Part shown: positions 34,522-44,459 of the stretch, piece after piece
How the letters are laid out: every line of letters begins with the position of its first letter
How positions within the stretch are numbered: position 1 is the stretch's first letter
NCBI GenBank assembly: GCA_000023185.1
Contig: CP001625.1
Coordinates: 62,001-126,000 of the forward strand
Length of the DNA: 64,000 nucleotides
Origin: Rhizobium leguminosarum bv. trifolii WSM1325
Lineage (GTDB): Bacteria > Pseudomonadota > Alphaproteobacteria > Rhizobiales > Rhizobiaceae
Direction of reading: 5' to 3'
Notes under the pieces: generated by a model
Database searches by the model: none
Seen by the model: only the letters and a program-made list of their open reading frames with translations
What the model was told of the DNA's origin: nothing
Program-made: the position numbers and the translations under genes

Positions 34522-34895
34522 AATTTCCGATCGACGAATGCCTCCACACATCACTCGTGGCCGTGGCTTAAGATCACGGCCACGATTGTTTTCACGTCAA
34601 CTGGTTGGGGTTAAGCGGCGAGACCGACTGGGACCTGATGCCTCGGATCGTCGCGGAAGATTTCACCTTCGTGACGAACAACGCTCGCGACTTTCGCAAG
34701 CTCTACGTCAAGGAACGGCTCCACGCGGGTCTCGTGATTATCGTGCCGCAAGTGCTACCTGCGCTTCAACGGGAACTATTTGTTCTTATTCCGCGGGAAC
34801 TGGTAGGGGTACAATATCTCGTCAACGAGGTGCTGGAAGTGACCATCGACGACGATACCGCCGTTCTGACGCGCTATCTGCTGCCGGAAACCTAG
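34518..34895 (+). pseudogene. DUF5615 PIN-like toxin gene with a premature stop
   Basis: The frame starting at 34518 reads KFPIDECLHTSLVAVA, then TAA at 34569-34571, then DHGHDCFHVNWLGLSG and continues to a stop at 34893-34895. The intact family reads xFLIDECL...GHDxxHVxxLGLSGxxDWDLM with the catalytic Asp in IDE. Here the start codon position is TTA, the usual Leu is Pro and a stop interrupts the protein. A TTG at 34605 could yield a 96-residue fragment without the catalytic Asp. Toxin activity is probably lost. Confidence 0.7.
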
Positions 34896-34910
34896 GCGTT
34901 TTCCAAAAGC

Positions 34911-35522
34911 TCAATTAGCGCCGATCCGGGACAGATCGATCCGCATTTCCGCTGTTCCGACAGGACCGCCATTCTCGCTGCCCTTGAGCTTCGAAGAGGC
35001 CGGCGCGCTGTCGGTGTCGGCGTCTTGTTCGGCAACGGGCGGGACGGTCAGTTTCACAGATACGTCAGGGTCCTTGGCTCGAAACACGCTCACGCCCTCG
35101 AACTCGCCGGTCTTCCAGGCATAGACGGCATCTTCGAATATCTGCGGAAAGACTTGCCTGTCGGTGGGATTGCCGTACCACTTGGCGACAATCCTCACCA
35201 CCTTGGCGAACATCCCCGTGCCGAGGCGCAGATTTTCACAAGCCTCTACAAGATCAGGCTTGAGCTCAGAGACATCCTTGACGCCGATGCCGGCGGGGAC
35301 CTGCGTGATCCCGACGCGAACCACCGCCTGGCCAACATATTTACGGATGAGGTCCATCGCCTCGTCCGGTGTTCTCGGCTTCGGGACGAGGATCAGCCGG
35401 CCACCGGCTTTGACGGCAACCGCTAACGGGTCCGAGGAGCCGGCCGCCTGGACGAATTGCTCGACAATGGCAGGCGTCAGTGAGGGATCGGCGCATTTTT
35501 CTATCATCGCGGCATCGAGCAT
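34911..35522 (-). CDS. traH: TraH, Ti-type conjugal transfer protein
   Basis: This 203-residue protein is soluble and acidic with no signal peptide. It has the sequence pattern I know from TraH of Ti-type plasmids (LDAAMIEKCADPSLTP, KWYGNPTDRQVF, AWKTGEFEGVSVF), and ends with IRIDLSxIGA-like residues. It is the last gene of traAFBH; its exact role in transfer is unclear. It follows traB by 15 bp. Confidence 0.88.
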   Translation of the reverse strand: MLDAAMIEKCADPSLTPAIVEQFVQAAGSSDPLAVAVKAGGRLILVPKPRTPDEAMDLIRKYVGQAVVRVGITQVPAGIGVKDVSELKPDLVEACENLRLGTGMFAKVVRIVAKWYGNPTDRQVFPQIFEDAVYAWKTGEFEGVSVFRAKDPDVSVKLTVPPVAEQDADTDSAPASSKLKGSENGGPVGTAEMRIDLSRIGAN

Positions 35523-35537
35523 GACTACCTCCTCAGC

Positions 35538-36692
35538 TCAGGTGTTGAATGAAAGGACGAGCGGTTTGGCGAAGAGACGCGCAAAGGCCCTGGCACTGGC
35601 CCGCTGGATGGCGACGATCGAGGTATTCGCGGTCCACCAGCCATTGCCGACGGCGACGATGACATCGGGATCGTGCAACATCGATTGCAGGGCGGGCCAG
35701 GCAACGAGCTGTTCGTAGCAGATCAGCGGCGCGACCTTGTAGCCGTTAAGGACGACAACCGGGTTTGCAAAAAAGTCCGCGCGCGCGCCTTTGCTATCGC
35801 CCCACCACGGCTGCCACATCGAGCCGGGAACAGGCATGCGCTGACGATACAGGACGCGGCCGCCTCCGGCCGACACCGCCACCAAAACATTGTCATAGCC
35901 ATCGGCGCCGACAACGGATGCGCCGGCGACCACCGTCACGGGACTGCCGGCCAGAGCCCTGGTCCATAGCCGCTCGATGGTGGGCGTCCAGAAGCCCAGC
36001 GCACTTTCCGGCAGGACGATGTAGCCGACACCATCGCTAGCCACCTTTTGCACCGTTGCGATCAGGTCACGCTGTCGCTGAAGACCGGCCTCGCGTCCGA
36101 GCGAAGAACCCATTTGCCAATCGACGCCGCGCCATGACTGAGGTACTTCTGGATCGGTCCAGGTTAGCCCGGACCAAACCCACGCGCCTGCCAAAGCGAT
36201 CGCGACAGCCGGCCAAAGCCGGGTTACGAGGCCGATCAGACCGGCTGTCGTGGCAGCCAGTCCCCACCACCCCCATCCCGGAAACAGAACGCCCGCCGCA
36301 GTGATCGGATGCGCCCAACCGGTAATTCCGAAAGGGGGTAGGGCCATCAGGATGCCAGCGGCCACGTACCGATGGGGTCTCTTGGTGCGAACCGATGTCC
36401 AAAGGACCGTGTAGACCCCGAAAAAGCTGACCGATGCCGCGAGCCAGAGCAGCAGTCCTGGCCAAAGGTCGGACGAATAGAAGGTGGCGACGCCTTGCGG
36501 CAACCCTCGTGAGGCTGCGAGGAAATATGCCGCAGAGACCAGCCCCGCCGCCATCCGATTGGGTGCATGAGCCCATAATACAGGAAAGGCGAGGGCGACT
36601 GGTAGGAGAAGCACCTGGCCGCTCCATCCGATCGAGGCGACGGCAAGGGCAAGGCCGATCAGCGCTGCGGTACCCACGTGGTCACGGCGCAT
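35538..36692 (-). CDS. traB: TraB, apolipoprotein-N-acyltransferase-like membrane protein
   Basis: This 384-residue protein has an N-terminal multi-helix membrane part (about 1-190) and a C-terminal nitrilase-like domain. Within it, a glutamate (IVLPESALGFW) and a cysteine (LICYEQLVA) are kept, but the position of the nitrilase Lys reads YRQRMPVPGS, without a clear Lys. TraB of Ti plasmids increases transfer but is not essential. The ATG at 36692 overlaps the end of traF; a longer upstream frame covers traF in another frame and is not credible. Confidence 0.88.
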   Translation of the reverse strand: MRRDHVGTAALIGLALAVASIGWSGQVLLLPVALAFPVLWAHAPNRMAAGLVSAAYFLAASRGLPQGVATFYSSDLWPGLLLWLAASVSFFGVYTVLWTSVRTKRPHRYVAAGILMALPPFGITGWAHPITAAGVLFPGWGWWGLAATTAGLIGLVTRLWPAVAIALAGAWVWSGLTWTDPEVPQSWRGVDWQMGSSLGREAGLQRQRDLIATVQKVASDGVGYIVLPESALGFWTPTIERLWTRALAGSPVTVVAGASVVGADGYDNVLVAVSAGGGRVLYRQRMPVPGSMWQPWWGDSKGARADFFANPVVVLNGYKVAPLICYEQLVAWPALQSMLHDPDVIVAVGNGWWTANTSIVAIQRASARAFARLFAKPLVLSFNT

Positions 36693-37248
36693 AGGTGAGC
36701 ACCTTTTGCGCCAGACCGAGGATGCCGGACACGGGTAAAGGACCGAAATAGCGGGAATCGTAGGAGCCCGCGAAACCGGAATGCAGAACGGCGTGTCCAG
36801 CTGGCACGGTGCCACTTGCAAAAGCCGAAAGAGCTCGACCTTTTCCATCTGCTCTGGCGACTGCCGAATTTGCCACGGTGATGCCATCGACGAACATGGC
36901 TGACCTGATCTCCACCCTTTGACCCTCGGTGGCGATCACCGTTTTGATCAGCGGGGCAAAACCGCCCGGGCACGAACCGGAGCGCAGATAGCCGCGCTGT
37001 CGGGCCTCGCGCATCCTGTCGTTTTCCGGCGGGCAGATGAAGACGACATCGCCGACCGCGGGGGACCGATCGAGTGCTGCGACCCGCCAGAGGCCGAGCG
37101 GTTCGCTTGGTGTCATATTGATGCGGAACCCACCGGCGGCGGCGGCGACGGACAAGACAAACGCCAGCAAGGCCGCGGCCAATAATAGCGTCGCGGCGGG
37201 GTGAATTTTTTCGTGTGTCGGGCACTGGCGCCTGATTGTCGGGATCAT
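36682..37248 (-). CDS. traF: TraF, signal-peptidase-like pilin maturation protease
   Basis: This 188-residue S26-family peptidase has one N-terminal membrane helix, the nucleophile Ser48 in NMTPSEPLGLW and the general-base Lys102 in PLIKTVIA. TraF processes and cyclises the TrbC pilin. Its ATG overlaps the traA stop as ATGA and its end overlaps traB, so traA-F-B-H is one coupled operon. Confidence 0.93.
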   Translation of the reverse strand: MIPTIRRQCPTHEKIHPAATLLLAAALLAFVLSVAAAAGGFRINMTPSEPLGLWRVAALDRSPAVGDVVFICPPENDRMREARQRGYLRSGSCPGGFAPLIKTVIATEGQRVEIRSAMFVDGITVANSAVARADGKGRALSAFASGTVPAGHAVLHSGFAGSYDSRYFGPLPVSGILGLAQKVLTYAP

Positions 37249-40200
37249 TTCAGCGAAAGTCCCTGGCTCCTGGTCTGCCGCAAGGTCTCGGCCTGCTTCA
37301 GCGCCTCGGTCGTTCTCTCATGAGCGGAGAGCTGCTGGATGGTCCGCATCGAATTCCAGGCGGCTTGTACCTCCGCCTTTTGCGCGGGGTTCATCCCTGC
37401 CGTGACGGACTTGAAGGTCTCTCCGCTCGGATCCTTCGACGCGATGCCGAGGAAGGTGCGTTCGCCGAACCGTTGCGAGACGGCTTTGGCGAACCGATCG
37501 AGTTCGGCCTTCACCATTTTGACGGCAAGCGCATATTCGAGACCGGCGGGAAGATCATCGCGGTCGATCGCATCACGCACGCGCTCGAGCGTTTGCTTTG
37601 CGGGAGCAGAGAGCGCGGGGATGTCGACCGAGACTTGCCGGCGAACCGCGCGTTCCTCCGTTTCATGCTTGCGTTCGATCTCGGCCCGCTGGCGAAGATA
37701 GCGTTCGAGATTGCGGGCCAGAGCCGGCACGTTGGCAATCGCCCGTTCGCGGTCCTGCTTGTCGCCCCGGTTGGCGAACACGCCCGTCTTACCCCTCAAT
37801 GCACCGAAGCGCTCCGGTTCGCCGGCGATCTTTGCCAGCGTGGTTTTGGCGATCGCCTGATCCTTGAGCATCGCGTCGACATTCACCGCCTTGAAGGCGC
37901 TTTCCGGCTGGGCGTAGACGAGATGGAAGCGAGTGGAGACATCCTCCCATTGTTTTTTGAGACCGGGATCTGCTGCGAGCTTGTCCTCGACGGACTGGTC
38001 GATGGATTTCGGGAAAGTGGAAATGCCAGATACCATGGGCTTCGACTCCTTGGCCTTCGATTTGGGTGATGTTTTGGCGCTGGCGGCGCGCCCGAGTATC
38101 ACGCCAATTGCCGCCAGGCGGGCGCCGAGATCGGCGAGCTTTTGTTTCTGCCGTACGACCCATTGGAGGCGATCGTGGGCGATCGTGCGGGCGACGTTCA
38201 TGAGATGCAGGCCTCGCGCCTCGGCGAAGCGCAAGGCTTGGCCGTACAAAGAGCTCTTCTCGTAGTCGAGCGTCGTCTCCTTGGCGTTCCGGCGCGACAG
38301 GATCGGGATAAGGCCACCGGACTTCGCGAAAGAACGTCGGCCGTAATAGATGGCGAGATCCTCGCGATGGCGCGTCATCGCCACATAGGTGAGATGACGG
38401 TCCAGCGAAAGGGAAGCAAGCACCTTGACGCGATCGACGGTCGCGCCTTGGCTCTTGTGGATCGTCGTCGCATAGCCGTGGTCGAGCTTGTTGTAGAAGC
38501 GCTGCTCGATCGTGACCAGACGGCGATGTTCCCCTTCGCCAAGTGCCACCACGAGCCGCCCAGCTGCAGCGTCGATCACCTTGGCCAACATACCGTTCTT
38601 GACGCCAAGGCTACCCTCGTTCTTCAGGAACACGATCTGGTCGCCGGCCGCGAACATGCGGGTTCCGTCCTCGGTCTTGAAGGCAAAGCCGTCCGCGAGG
38701 ATGCCGCGCTCGACCAGCTTGGCTCGAGCCATATCGTTCAACATCCGAACGTCGCGCCGAAGGTGTGCGAGGATCAGGCTGCTCTTCGAAGGATCGTAGT
38801 CGCGATCCCAATCGGCGATCAGGCTTTCGACGGCCTGCGCCTTGAGGTCCAACCCCCTGACATGCCCATGGGCACGATAGGCATCAACCGCTTGGCCGAC
38901 ATTGCCGCGCCCCAGATCGAGCGAGGCGTCGCGCATCCATTGCTGGCGCTGACGATAGATCGTTTTGAGCTCGGCATAGCCGATCCGGTCGGCGATCGCC
39001 CGGAAGGCAGCTCCCGCCTCGATCGGCTGCAACTGTTCGGGGTCACCGACGAGCACAAGCTTTGCGCCGGCCTTGCTCACGGCCTCGACGAACAGCGCCA
39101 TCTGCCGCGACGACACCATGCCGGCCTCATCCAGCACGAAAACGGTTCTCGTGTCGATCTGGTCGCGGCTCTGGTTCCAGCGCAGCTCCCACGACGACAG
39201 CGTGCGGGACTGAATACCGGCTTCCTTCTCCAGGCCCTCGGCTGCTTTGCCGGCAAGCGCACCACCGACGACACGATAGCCGGACGCTTCCCAGGCTTCG
39301 CGCGCCGCCTTCATCATCGTCGTCTTACCGGCGCCGGCGCGGCCGATGACGGCGGCGATCCGTTCGCCGCCAGCCACACGTTCGATCGCAGTCCGCTGTT
39401 CATCCGACAGACGGGCATGGCGCGCAAACGTCGCCTCCAGCACCGCCTCGCGTACGCCATGAGAGGCGCGCCCGGACAGCCAGATAGCCCGGCTGACCAT
39501 CTCGGCTTCAAGCCGGATCATCTCCCGCGTCGTGTACTTGGCAGGCGTCCGGATACCAGTCGCAAAGTCGATCCGGTCACGTTCGAGCCGCAGCGCCTCC
39601 GGGCTCTGCAGGATCCTCACCATCAGGTTCTGGAACAGAGCGGCATCGTCGATATAGCGGTGCAGGATCTTCGCCACGTCGCGTTCATCGAAGACGCTCT
39701 TCTCCCGCGTGATGAGGTCGAGAACGATTTCCGGACGGCGCTGTATGCGTCGGGCATTTTCCGTGCGGCGGTCTTCCTGCAGTTCAATGCGTTCGAGCTT
39801 TGGCGACCATGCCGACGACCTTGCGTTGGCTTGTTCCGCCTTGCGGTCGATCGCTTTGGTGCCGACACCGAGATGGATGGTCGGGGTCAGTTCGATGCCC
39901 TGCTTTTCAAAGGACCGCCCGTCGACGCGGATGTCGAGACCGGCAAGGGCAAGATGCCTATTCTGACAGGCGAACCAACCATCGCGAATCGTATTAAAAT
40001 CGTCTGCGCTTCCCGCCCAGAGTTCATAGACGATCTTGCCGGCATCGTTGCGCATCGGGTTACCGTCCGGACTGGTCACCGCAATCTTCTTTGCGCCGAA
40101 CCCGCGCTCTGTCAGCGGCCTGAGCGTCGTCATCAGATGGACATGCGGATTGCCCGGTGCGTCGTGATAGACCCAGTCGGCGACCATGCCCTTCGACGTG

Positions 40201-40568
40201 ATGTGCCGCTCCACGAAATCCCGGACGAGAGCAATGCTCTGCTCGGCAGAGAGCTCGATCGGAAGGGCAATGGTGACGTCCTTGGCGAGCTGCGCGTCCG
40301 ATCGCTTTTCGAACGCCTCGACCTTGTTCCAGAAGGCTTCGGACGCTCCGGACACCGACCTGTCCGCGATCATGGCACGCAGCCATGTGGGAGCCCCTGC
40401 CGGAATGACGAACTCCTCATACAGGAGACCACGCTTGCGGGTGTAGTCGATCGTCCGGGCTTCCCGCTCATAGTCCATCTTCGCGCAGTGCCGGTAGGCC
40501 GCCGACAGCACGGCGCTGCGGCCGGAGCCACGGGCGACGATGCTGACGGAGAAATGAGGGACGGCCAC
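37245..40568 (-). CDS. traA: TraA, relaxase-helicase of conjugal transfer
   Basis: This 1107-residue protein has an N-terminal MobA/MobL-type (MOBQ) relaxase domain with Tyr25 (SAAYRHCAKM) and the metal-binding His motif NPHVHLMTTLRPL (H142, H144). A TraI/RecD-like helicase follows with Walker A IGRAGAGKTTMMKA (about 408-421) and Walker B VFVLDEAGMV. It nicks at oriT, stays bound to the strand and unwinds the plasmid. Its start is next to oriT (40641-40680), with a tra-box-like site further on. Confidence 0.95.
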   Translation of the reverse strand: MAVPHFSVSIVARGSGRSAVLSAAYRHCAKMDYEREARTIDYTRKRGLLYEEFVIPAGAPTWLRAMIADRSVSGASEAFWNKVEAFEKRSDAQLAKDVTIALPIELSAEQSIALVRDFVERHITSKGMVADWVYHDAPGNPHVHLMTTLRPLTERGFGAKKIAVTSPDGNPMRNDAGKIVYELWAGSADDFNTIRDGWFACQNRHLALAGLDIRVDGRSFEKQGIELTPTIHLGVGTKAIDRKAEQANARSSAWSPKLERIELQEDRRTENARRIQRRPEIVLDLITREKSVFDERDVAKILHRYIDDAALFQNLMVRILQSPEALRLERDRIDFATGIRTPAKYTTREMIRLEAEMVSRAIWLSGRASHGVREAVLEATFARHARLSDEQRTAIERVAGGERIAAVIGRAGAGKTTMMKAAREAWEASGYRVVGGALAGKAAEGLEKEAGIQSRTLSSWELRWNQSRDQIDTRTVFVLDEAGMVSSRQMALFVEAVSKAGAKLVLVGDPEQLQPIEAGAAFRAIADRIGYAELKTIYRQRQQWMRDASLDLGRGNVGQAVDAYRAHGHVRGLDLKAQAVESLIADWDRDYDPSKSSLILAHLRRDVRMLNDMARAKLVERGILADGFAFKTEDGTRMFAAGDQIVFLKNEGSLGVKNGMLAKVIDAAAGRLVVALGEGEHRRLVTIEQRFYNKLDHGYATTIHKSQGATVDRVKVLASLSLDRHLTYVAMTRHREDLAIYYGRRSFAKSGGLIPILSRRNAKETTLDYEKSSLYGQALRFAEARGLHLMNVARTIAHDRLQWVVRQKQKLADLGARLAAIGVILGRAASAKTSPKSKAKESKPMVSGISTFPKSIDQSVEDKLAADPGLKKQWEDVSTRFHLVYAQPESAFKAVNVDAMLKDQAIAKTTLAKIAGEPERFGALRGKTGVFANRGDKQDRERAIANVPALARNLERYLRQRAEIERKHETEERAVRRQVSVDIPALSAPAKQTLERVRDAIDRDDLPAGLEYALAVKMVKAELDRFAKAVSQRFGERTFLGIASKDPSGETFKSVTAGMNPAQKAEVQAAWNSMRTIQQLSAHERTTEALKQAETLRQTRSQGLSLK

Positions 40569-40640
40569 GGCGCAGTTCCTTCCCGGTTGCGAACGAGTTC
40601 ATCGCGTTCGTCGAGAGCGGCGGGCCAAATCGGCCTCCAG

Positions 40641-40680
40641 CAAGGGCGTCGCGTCAGCGACGTATAATTGCGCCCTTGGA
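40641..40680 (+). other. oriT: oriT, origin of transfer with the nic site
   Basis: CAAGGGCG (40641-40648) is an inverted repeat of CGCCCTTG (40671-40678), with an inner CGTCGC/GCGACG hairpin (40647-40652, 40657-40662). The sequence TATAATTGCGCCCTTG on the + strand matches the Ti/RSF1010-type nic region (TAAGTGCGCCCT in RSF1010), so the nick should lie between 40670 and 40671. It lies between divergent traA and traC, as in Ti plasmids. Confidence 0.88.
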
Positions 40681-40732
40681 AGCCGCTCCTCCGGAACGGC
40701 CGGGATCATGACCGGAAGTGCAGGTTGCGCCT

Positions 40733-40750
40733 ACCCGCATTAGTGTCGGT
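40733..40750. promoter_or_regulatory. tra-box-like site between traA and traC
   Basis: ACCCGCATTAGTGTCGGT shares the seven-base left arm with the site at 5627-5644 and has the same length and dyad (one right-arm position differs from the perfect repeat). In Ti plasmids a tra box between traA and traC drives both arms through TraR. It lies about 90 bp before the traC start. Confidence 0.6.
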
Positions 40751-40822
40751 AGATTGGCAGGTCGGTCTGGAGGAACCTCACAAACGTTCGAAGACGAAAC
40801 GGCAGACACGGGACCATCTGGA

Positions 40823-41119
40823 ATGAAGAAACACTCCTCGAAAATCCGCGACGAAATTGCCAAACTGCAAGAGCAACTTAAAACCGCCGAGACCCGCGAA
40901 GCGGAGCGGATCGGGCGGATCGCGCTCAAGGCTGGCCTTGGCGAGATCGAGACTGACGAAAACGAGCTGCAGGCGGCGTTTGAGCACCTGGCCGAACGGT
41001 TTCGCAGGGGCGAAGTCGTTCCCGCCGAAGGAAAAGGGGCAAACGAGCATGGTCGCAAAGGTGCACAAGCCACACCGGTCGCGTCTGGCACGGCTGCGGG
41101 CGGCGATAGCGAGGCTTGA
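40823..41119 (+). CDS. traC: TraC, conjugal transfer accessory protein
   Basis: This 98-residue protein starts with a coiled-coil ([24 protein letters not shown]) and has the TraC segment [18 protein letters not shown]. Length and order (oriT-traC-traD-traG) match Ti plasmids. It is thought to assist relaxosome formation at oriT. ATG 40823 follows GGA; longer frames into oriT are unlikely. Confidence 0.88.
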   Translation: MKKHSSKIRDEIAKLQEQLKTAETREAERIGRIALKAGLGEIETDENELQAAFEHLAERFRRGEVVPAEGKGANEHGRKGAQATPVASGTAAGGDSEA

Positions 41120-41123
41120 ACGG

Positions 41124-41339
41124 ATGGCGAGGACGAAGACATTCGACGCCCGCAGGAAGGACACACGCGAGAAGATCGAACTTGGCGGACTGATCGTCAA
41201 GGCGGGCCTACGATACGAAAAGCGCGCGCTGCTGCTCGGGGCGCTGATCGAAACAGCACGACGCATCAGGAGCGATGAGGATGAGCGATCTCGGCTCACG
41301 GCGATCGGATCGGAGGCCTTTGGCAATGACGGCGAATAA
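41124..41339 (+). CDS. traD: TraD, small conjugal transfer protein
   Basis: This 71-residue protein matches the Ti TraD in length and contains [35 protein letters not shown], the conserved core (the same LxxKAGLxY element is found in relaxosome accessory proteins). ATG 41124 was chosen on length; ATG 41049, in-frame and inside traC, would add 25 residues. The stop overlaps the traG start. Confidence 0.85.
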   Translation: MARTKTFDARRKDTREKIELGGLIVKAGLRYEKRALLLGALIETARRIRSDEDERSRLTAIGSEAFGNDGE

Positions 41340-43323
41340 GATCGCGCTGGTCAGCGTGCCCATAGCACTGATGATGCTCGTCACCATCGGCATGACGGGT
41401 ATCGAACAATGGTTTTCCGAATTCGGGAAAACCGAGACAGCGCGGCTGACCCTCGGTCGGATGGGAATCGCCTTGCCCTATATCGCGTCAGCCGCCGCCG
41501 GCATCATCTTTCTGTTTGCGAGCGCCGGCTCAACGAACATCAAGCTCGCCGGATGGGGTGTTGTCGGCGGTAGCAGTGCGACGATCGTGATCGCCGCGCT
41601 GCGTGAGACCGTGCGACTTGCCGCAATTTTCGACCATTTTCCGGCAGTTCGATCGGCGCTCTCCTATGCAGACCCGGCAACGATGATCGGGGCAGGGGCG
41701 GCGCTGACGTCGGCCGGCTTTGCACTTCGCGTAGCACTTGTCGGCAACGCGGCGTTCGCGCGCTCCGAGCCGCGCCGTATTCGAGGAAGGCGCGCACTGC
41801 ATGGAGAAGCCGAGTGGATGAAATCGACGGAGGCCGGAAAGCTCTTTCCGGATACCGGCGGCATCGTCGTCGGCGAGCGCTACCGCGTCGACCAGGACAT
41901 AACGGCGATGCGGTCGTTCAGGGCGGATTGCGTGGAGACGTGGGGCGCCGGCGGCAAGTCGCCGCTTCTCTGCTTCGACGGCTCGTTCGGATCCTCGCAC
42001 GGCATCGTCTTTGCCGGCTCAGGCGGTTTCAAGACGACGTCGGTGACGATCCCGACCGCGCTTAAATGGGGCGGTACATTGGTCTTGTTGGATCCGTCAA
42101 ACGAAGTCGCGCCCATGGTGATCGGGCATCGGACAAACGCCGGACGCGACGTCCGCATCCTCGATCCAAGAACCGCCGACACGGGCTTCAATGCGCTGGA
42201 CTGGATCGGGCTTCATGGCCGCACGAAGGAAGAGGATATTGCCGCCGTTGCCTCATGGATCATGAGCGACAGCGGCGGTGCTCGCGGCGTGCGCGACGAT
42301 TTCTTTCGCGCATCGGCGCTGCAGCTGTTGACCGCATTGATCGCCGACGTCTGTCTATCCGGCCGCACCGAAGAGAACGACCAGACACTTCGCCAAGTCC
42401 GCAAGAATCTGTCCGAGCCCGAACCGAAGCTGCGCGCGCGACTGCAGTCGATCTACGACAATTCGAGATCCGACTTCGTAAAGGAGAACGTCGCCGCCTT
42501 CGTCAACATGACGCCAGAAACGTTTAGCGGGGTTTACGCGAATGCGGTGAAGGAGACGCACTGGCTGTCCTATCCGAATTATGCGGCGCTTGTCTCGGAG
42601 TCGAATTTTTCGACCAACGACATTTCCGCGGGAAACACGGATGTCTTCATCAACATCGACCTGAAGACGCTGGAGACGCATTCGGGTCTTGCTCGCGTCA
42701 TCATCGGGTCCTTCCTGAACGCGATCTACAATCGTGATGGAGCATTGAAGGGCAGGGCGCTGTTCCTTTTGGACGAGGTGGCACGCCTGGGCTACATGCG
42801 GATTCTGGAGACGGCTCGTGACGCCGGCCGAAAATACGGCATCACGCTGACAATGATTTACCAGTCGATCGGCCAGATGCGAGAAACCTATGGCGGCCGC
42901 GACGCGGCGAGCAAATGGTTTGAGAGTGCGAGCTGGATCTCGTTTGCTGCCATCAACGATCCGGAAACGGCCGACTACATCTCGCGACGCTGCGGCATGA
43001 CGACGGTCGAGATCGATCAGGTCAGTCGCAGTGTCCAGTCGAAGGGTTCATCGCGCACGCGCTCGAAACAGCTTGCCGCCAGACCGCTCATCCAGCCGCA
43101 CGAAGTTCTGCGCATGCGGGCCGACGAGCAGATCGTCTTCACGGCAGGCAATGCGCCGCTTCGATGCGGTCGTGCGATCTGGTTCCGTCGTGACGATATG
43201 AAGGCTTGCGTCGGCGAGAACCGGTTTCATTCACCGGACAGCGGCAGGAAGGAGCGTTCGAATGCGATAAATCTCGCAAACACCGATGAAGCTACGTCGG
43301 GTGTAGCGTCTACCGGGATCTAG
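41326..43323 (+). CDS. traG: TraG, type IV coupling protein (VirD4 family)
   Basis: This 665-residue protein has two or three N-terminal membrane helices (about 5-100), Walker [13 protein letters not shown] (about 228-239), Walker [15 protein letters not shown] and the TraG/VirD4 [20 protein letters not shown] region. It couples the relaxosome (TraA, TraC, TraD) to the trb channel. The ATG overlaps the traD stop, and it is the last gene of traCDG. Confidence 0.95.
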   Translation: MTANKIALVSVPIALMMLVTIGMTGIEQWFSEFGKTETARLTLGRMGIALPYIASAAAGIIFLFASAGSTNIKLAGWGVVGGSSATIVIAALRETVRLAAIFDHFPAVRSALSYADPATMIGAGAALTSAGFALRVALVGNAAFARSEPRRIRGRRALHGEAEWMKSTEAGKLFPDTGGIVVGERYRVDQDITAMRSFRADCVETWGAGGKSPLLCFDGSFGSSHGIVFAGSGGFKTTSVTIPTALKWGGTLVLLDPSNEVAPMVIGHRTNAGRDVRILDPRTADTGFNALDWIGLHGRTKEEDIAAVASWIMSDSGGARGVRDDFFRASALQLLTALIADVCLSGRTEENDQTLRQVRKNLSEPEPKLRARLQSIYDNSRSDFVKENVAAFVNMTPETFSGVYANAVKETHWLSYPNYAALVSESNFSTNDISAGNTDVFINIDLKTLETHSGLARVIIGSFLNAIYNRDGALKGRALFLLDEVARLGYMRILETARDAGRKYGITLTMIYQSIGQMRETYGGRDAASKWFESASWISFAAINDPETADYISRRCGMTTVEIDQVSRSVQSKGSSRTRSKQLAARPLIQPHEVLRMRADEQIVFTAGNAPLRCGRAIWFRRDDMKACVGENRFHSPDSGRKERSNAINLANTDEATSGVASTGI

Positions 43324-43646
43324 GGGAAATCGACTGGCGACGAACACCGTAACGCCGTTCAGGAAAACGGTGAGACCGTGGTCGTCGGGCCGCTTGCAGC
43401 GGGGTATTCCGACACTCGTCGTCTGGGCGGCGGTGATCGCCAGTTGGCAGTACCTCCACCCGACGGGAGAGGAATAGGGGTTTGGGGAAAGGGAGGAGGG
43501 AACCGTCCTCTTTCCTCATGGGAGGAAGTTTGAAGGAGGGGCTTGCACTTCCTTCATGGGGTGAGATTGAGAGGGGCGGCGCAGCCCCCCTTTCACAGCC
43601 GGGCCGGTCGGTCGATCCGGCCGGACCGGGTCATAAGGCAAGCTAA
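43324..43646. other. Non-coding interval behind traG
   Basis: No supported gene. It contains a GAGGAGGGAACCGTCCTC inverted repeat (about 43494-43511) and purine-rich runs. Confidence 0.45.
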
Positions 43647-43675
43647 AGACCAGAGGCGGCTGCCGCCTCTGGTCT
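43647..43675. terminator. Strong hairpin after traG, facing a minus-strand gene
   Basis: AGACCAGAGGCGG...CCGCCTCTGGTCT forms a stem of at least 13 bp with a very short loop. It lies 5 bp from the end of the minus-strand gene at 43681 and behind traG, so it can end transcription from either side. No long T run follows, though the arms start TAAAG/TGGG. Confidence 0.55.
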
Positions 43676-43680
43676 GGGTC

Positions 43681-43998
43681 TCAATCCGCGGGATCGAAGA
43701 ACGTCTCTCTGTCCTCGACACCGATATGCCAGCGCTTATCGGACCACCGGGACGGAAGATAAATTTCGTCGCCGCCGAAATATGCGATGATGATCCGGTG
43801 GTCCTCATGGAACAAGCCGAAATCCACCTTGTTGTCGATCGCAAAGAGTAGCGCCGCCGACAGAAACTCGCGTGGGATATCGAAGGGAAGATGGACTTCC
43901 GCATCGAAATTATGACGCAAATTTTCAAGCAAGTCCGACTGTTGAGGCCGCAGCTTGGGGGCTCCTCCATCCATGGGATTGATTTCACGCCTTGTCAT
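43681..43998 (-). CDS. Unknown 105-residue plasmid protein
   Basis: ATG 43998 follows GGAGA, and the 105-residue product is acidic, with LLENLRHNFDAEVHLPFDIPREFLSAALLFAIDNK as a helical core and a beta-rich second half (IIIAYFGGDEIYLPSRW). It is not recognised. No membrane segment or signal peptide is seen. It sits in the small-gene cluster behind the traCDG operon; such genes on rhizobial plasmids are mostly uncharacterised. A long upstream extension of the frame (to 44172) is unlikely. Confidence 0.6.
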   Translation of the reverse strand: MTRREINPMDGGAPKLRPQQSDLLENLRHNFDAEVHLPFDIPREFLSAALLFAIDNKVDFGLFHEDHRIIIAYFGGDEIYLPSRWSDKRWHIGVEDRETFFDPAD

Positions 43999-44459
43999 CA
44001 AAGTCTCCTTTTCGTTTTCTGACGAAAGGGGCCTGCACCGTAGCTTGCGAGGGGTCAGGGACCGCGTACGCGGCCGCCAGGCGGCGAGCGGAGGAACCGA
44101 TTTTCTGTGCCGCCTGCGGTGCGGAAAATTGGCGGGGCCGTGATGTCCTTGACGCCGGAGCGGCGGGTGCACAATGGGCGGTCAGAGAGATAGAACCGCG
44201 TCCTGAAAGGACGCGACCGCCTGCCAGCTTTGCTGGCCACAAGACGGTTCGGTAAGCTCGACGCGACCTCTTCGTGCGCCGTCTGTATTACGTTGCGAGA
44301 GGATCGCGACCGGAATCGGCGAAGACCGCCTGCGGGCTTCGGTCGCGGTACGATTGGCGCCTGGCCCGGTTGCCATCCATCACGAAATTGAATCGGTCGC
44401 ATGTGACTGATTCAAATGTGTCGTTGGACGTCGCGATACTGTTTGGCGATCATGGCAGC
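43999..44459. other. Non-coding interval with short hairpins
   Basis: No supported gene in 0.46 kb. It contains CGCGTCCTGAAAGGACGCG (44198-44216) and a nearby GCCAGCTTTGCTGGC hairpin, spaced about 10 bp. Such paired palindromes resemble small intergenic repeats. Confidence 0.4.

Noticed and set aside
38142-40667. Open frame of 841 codons on the plus strand
   Set aside because: It is the complement of traA (37245-40568), whose relaxase and helicase motifs are clear.
44198-44240. Two adjacent small palindromes as a CRISPR-like or attachment structure
   Set aside because: Only two different short hairpins, no repeated unit or spacers; they are simple intergenic hairpins.
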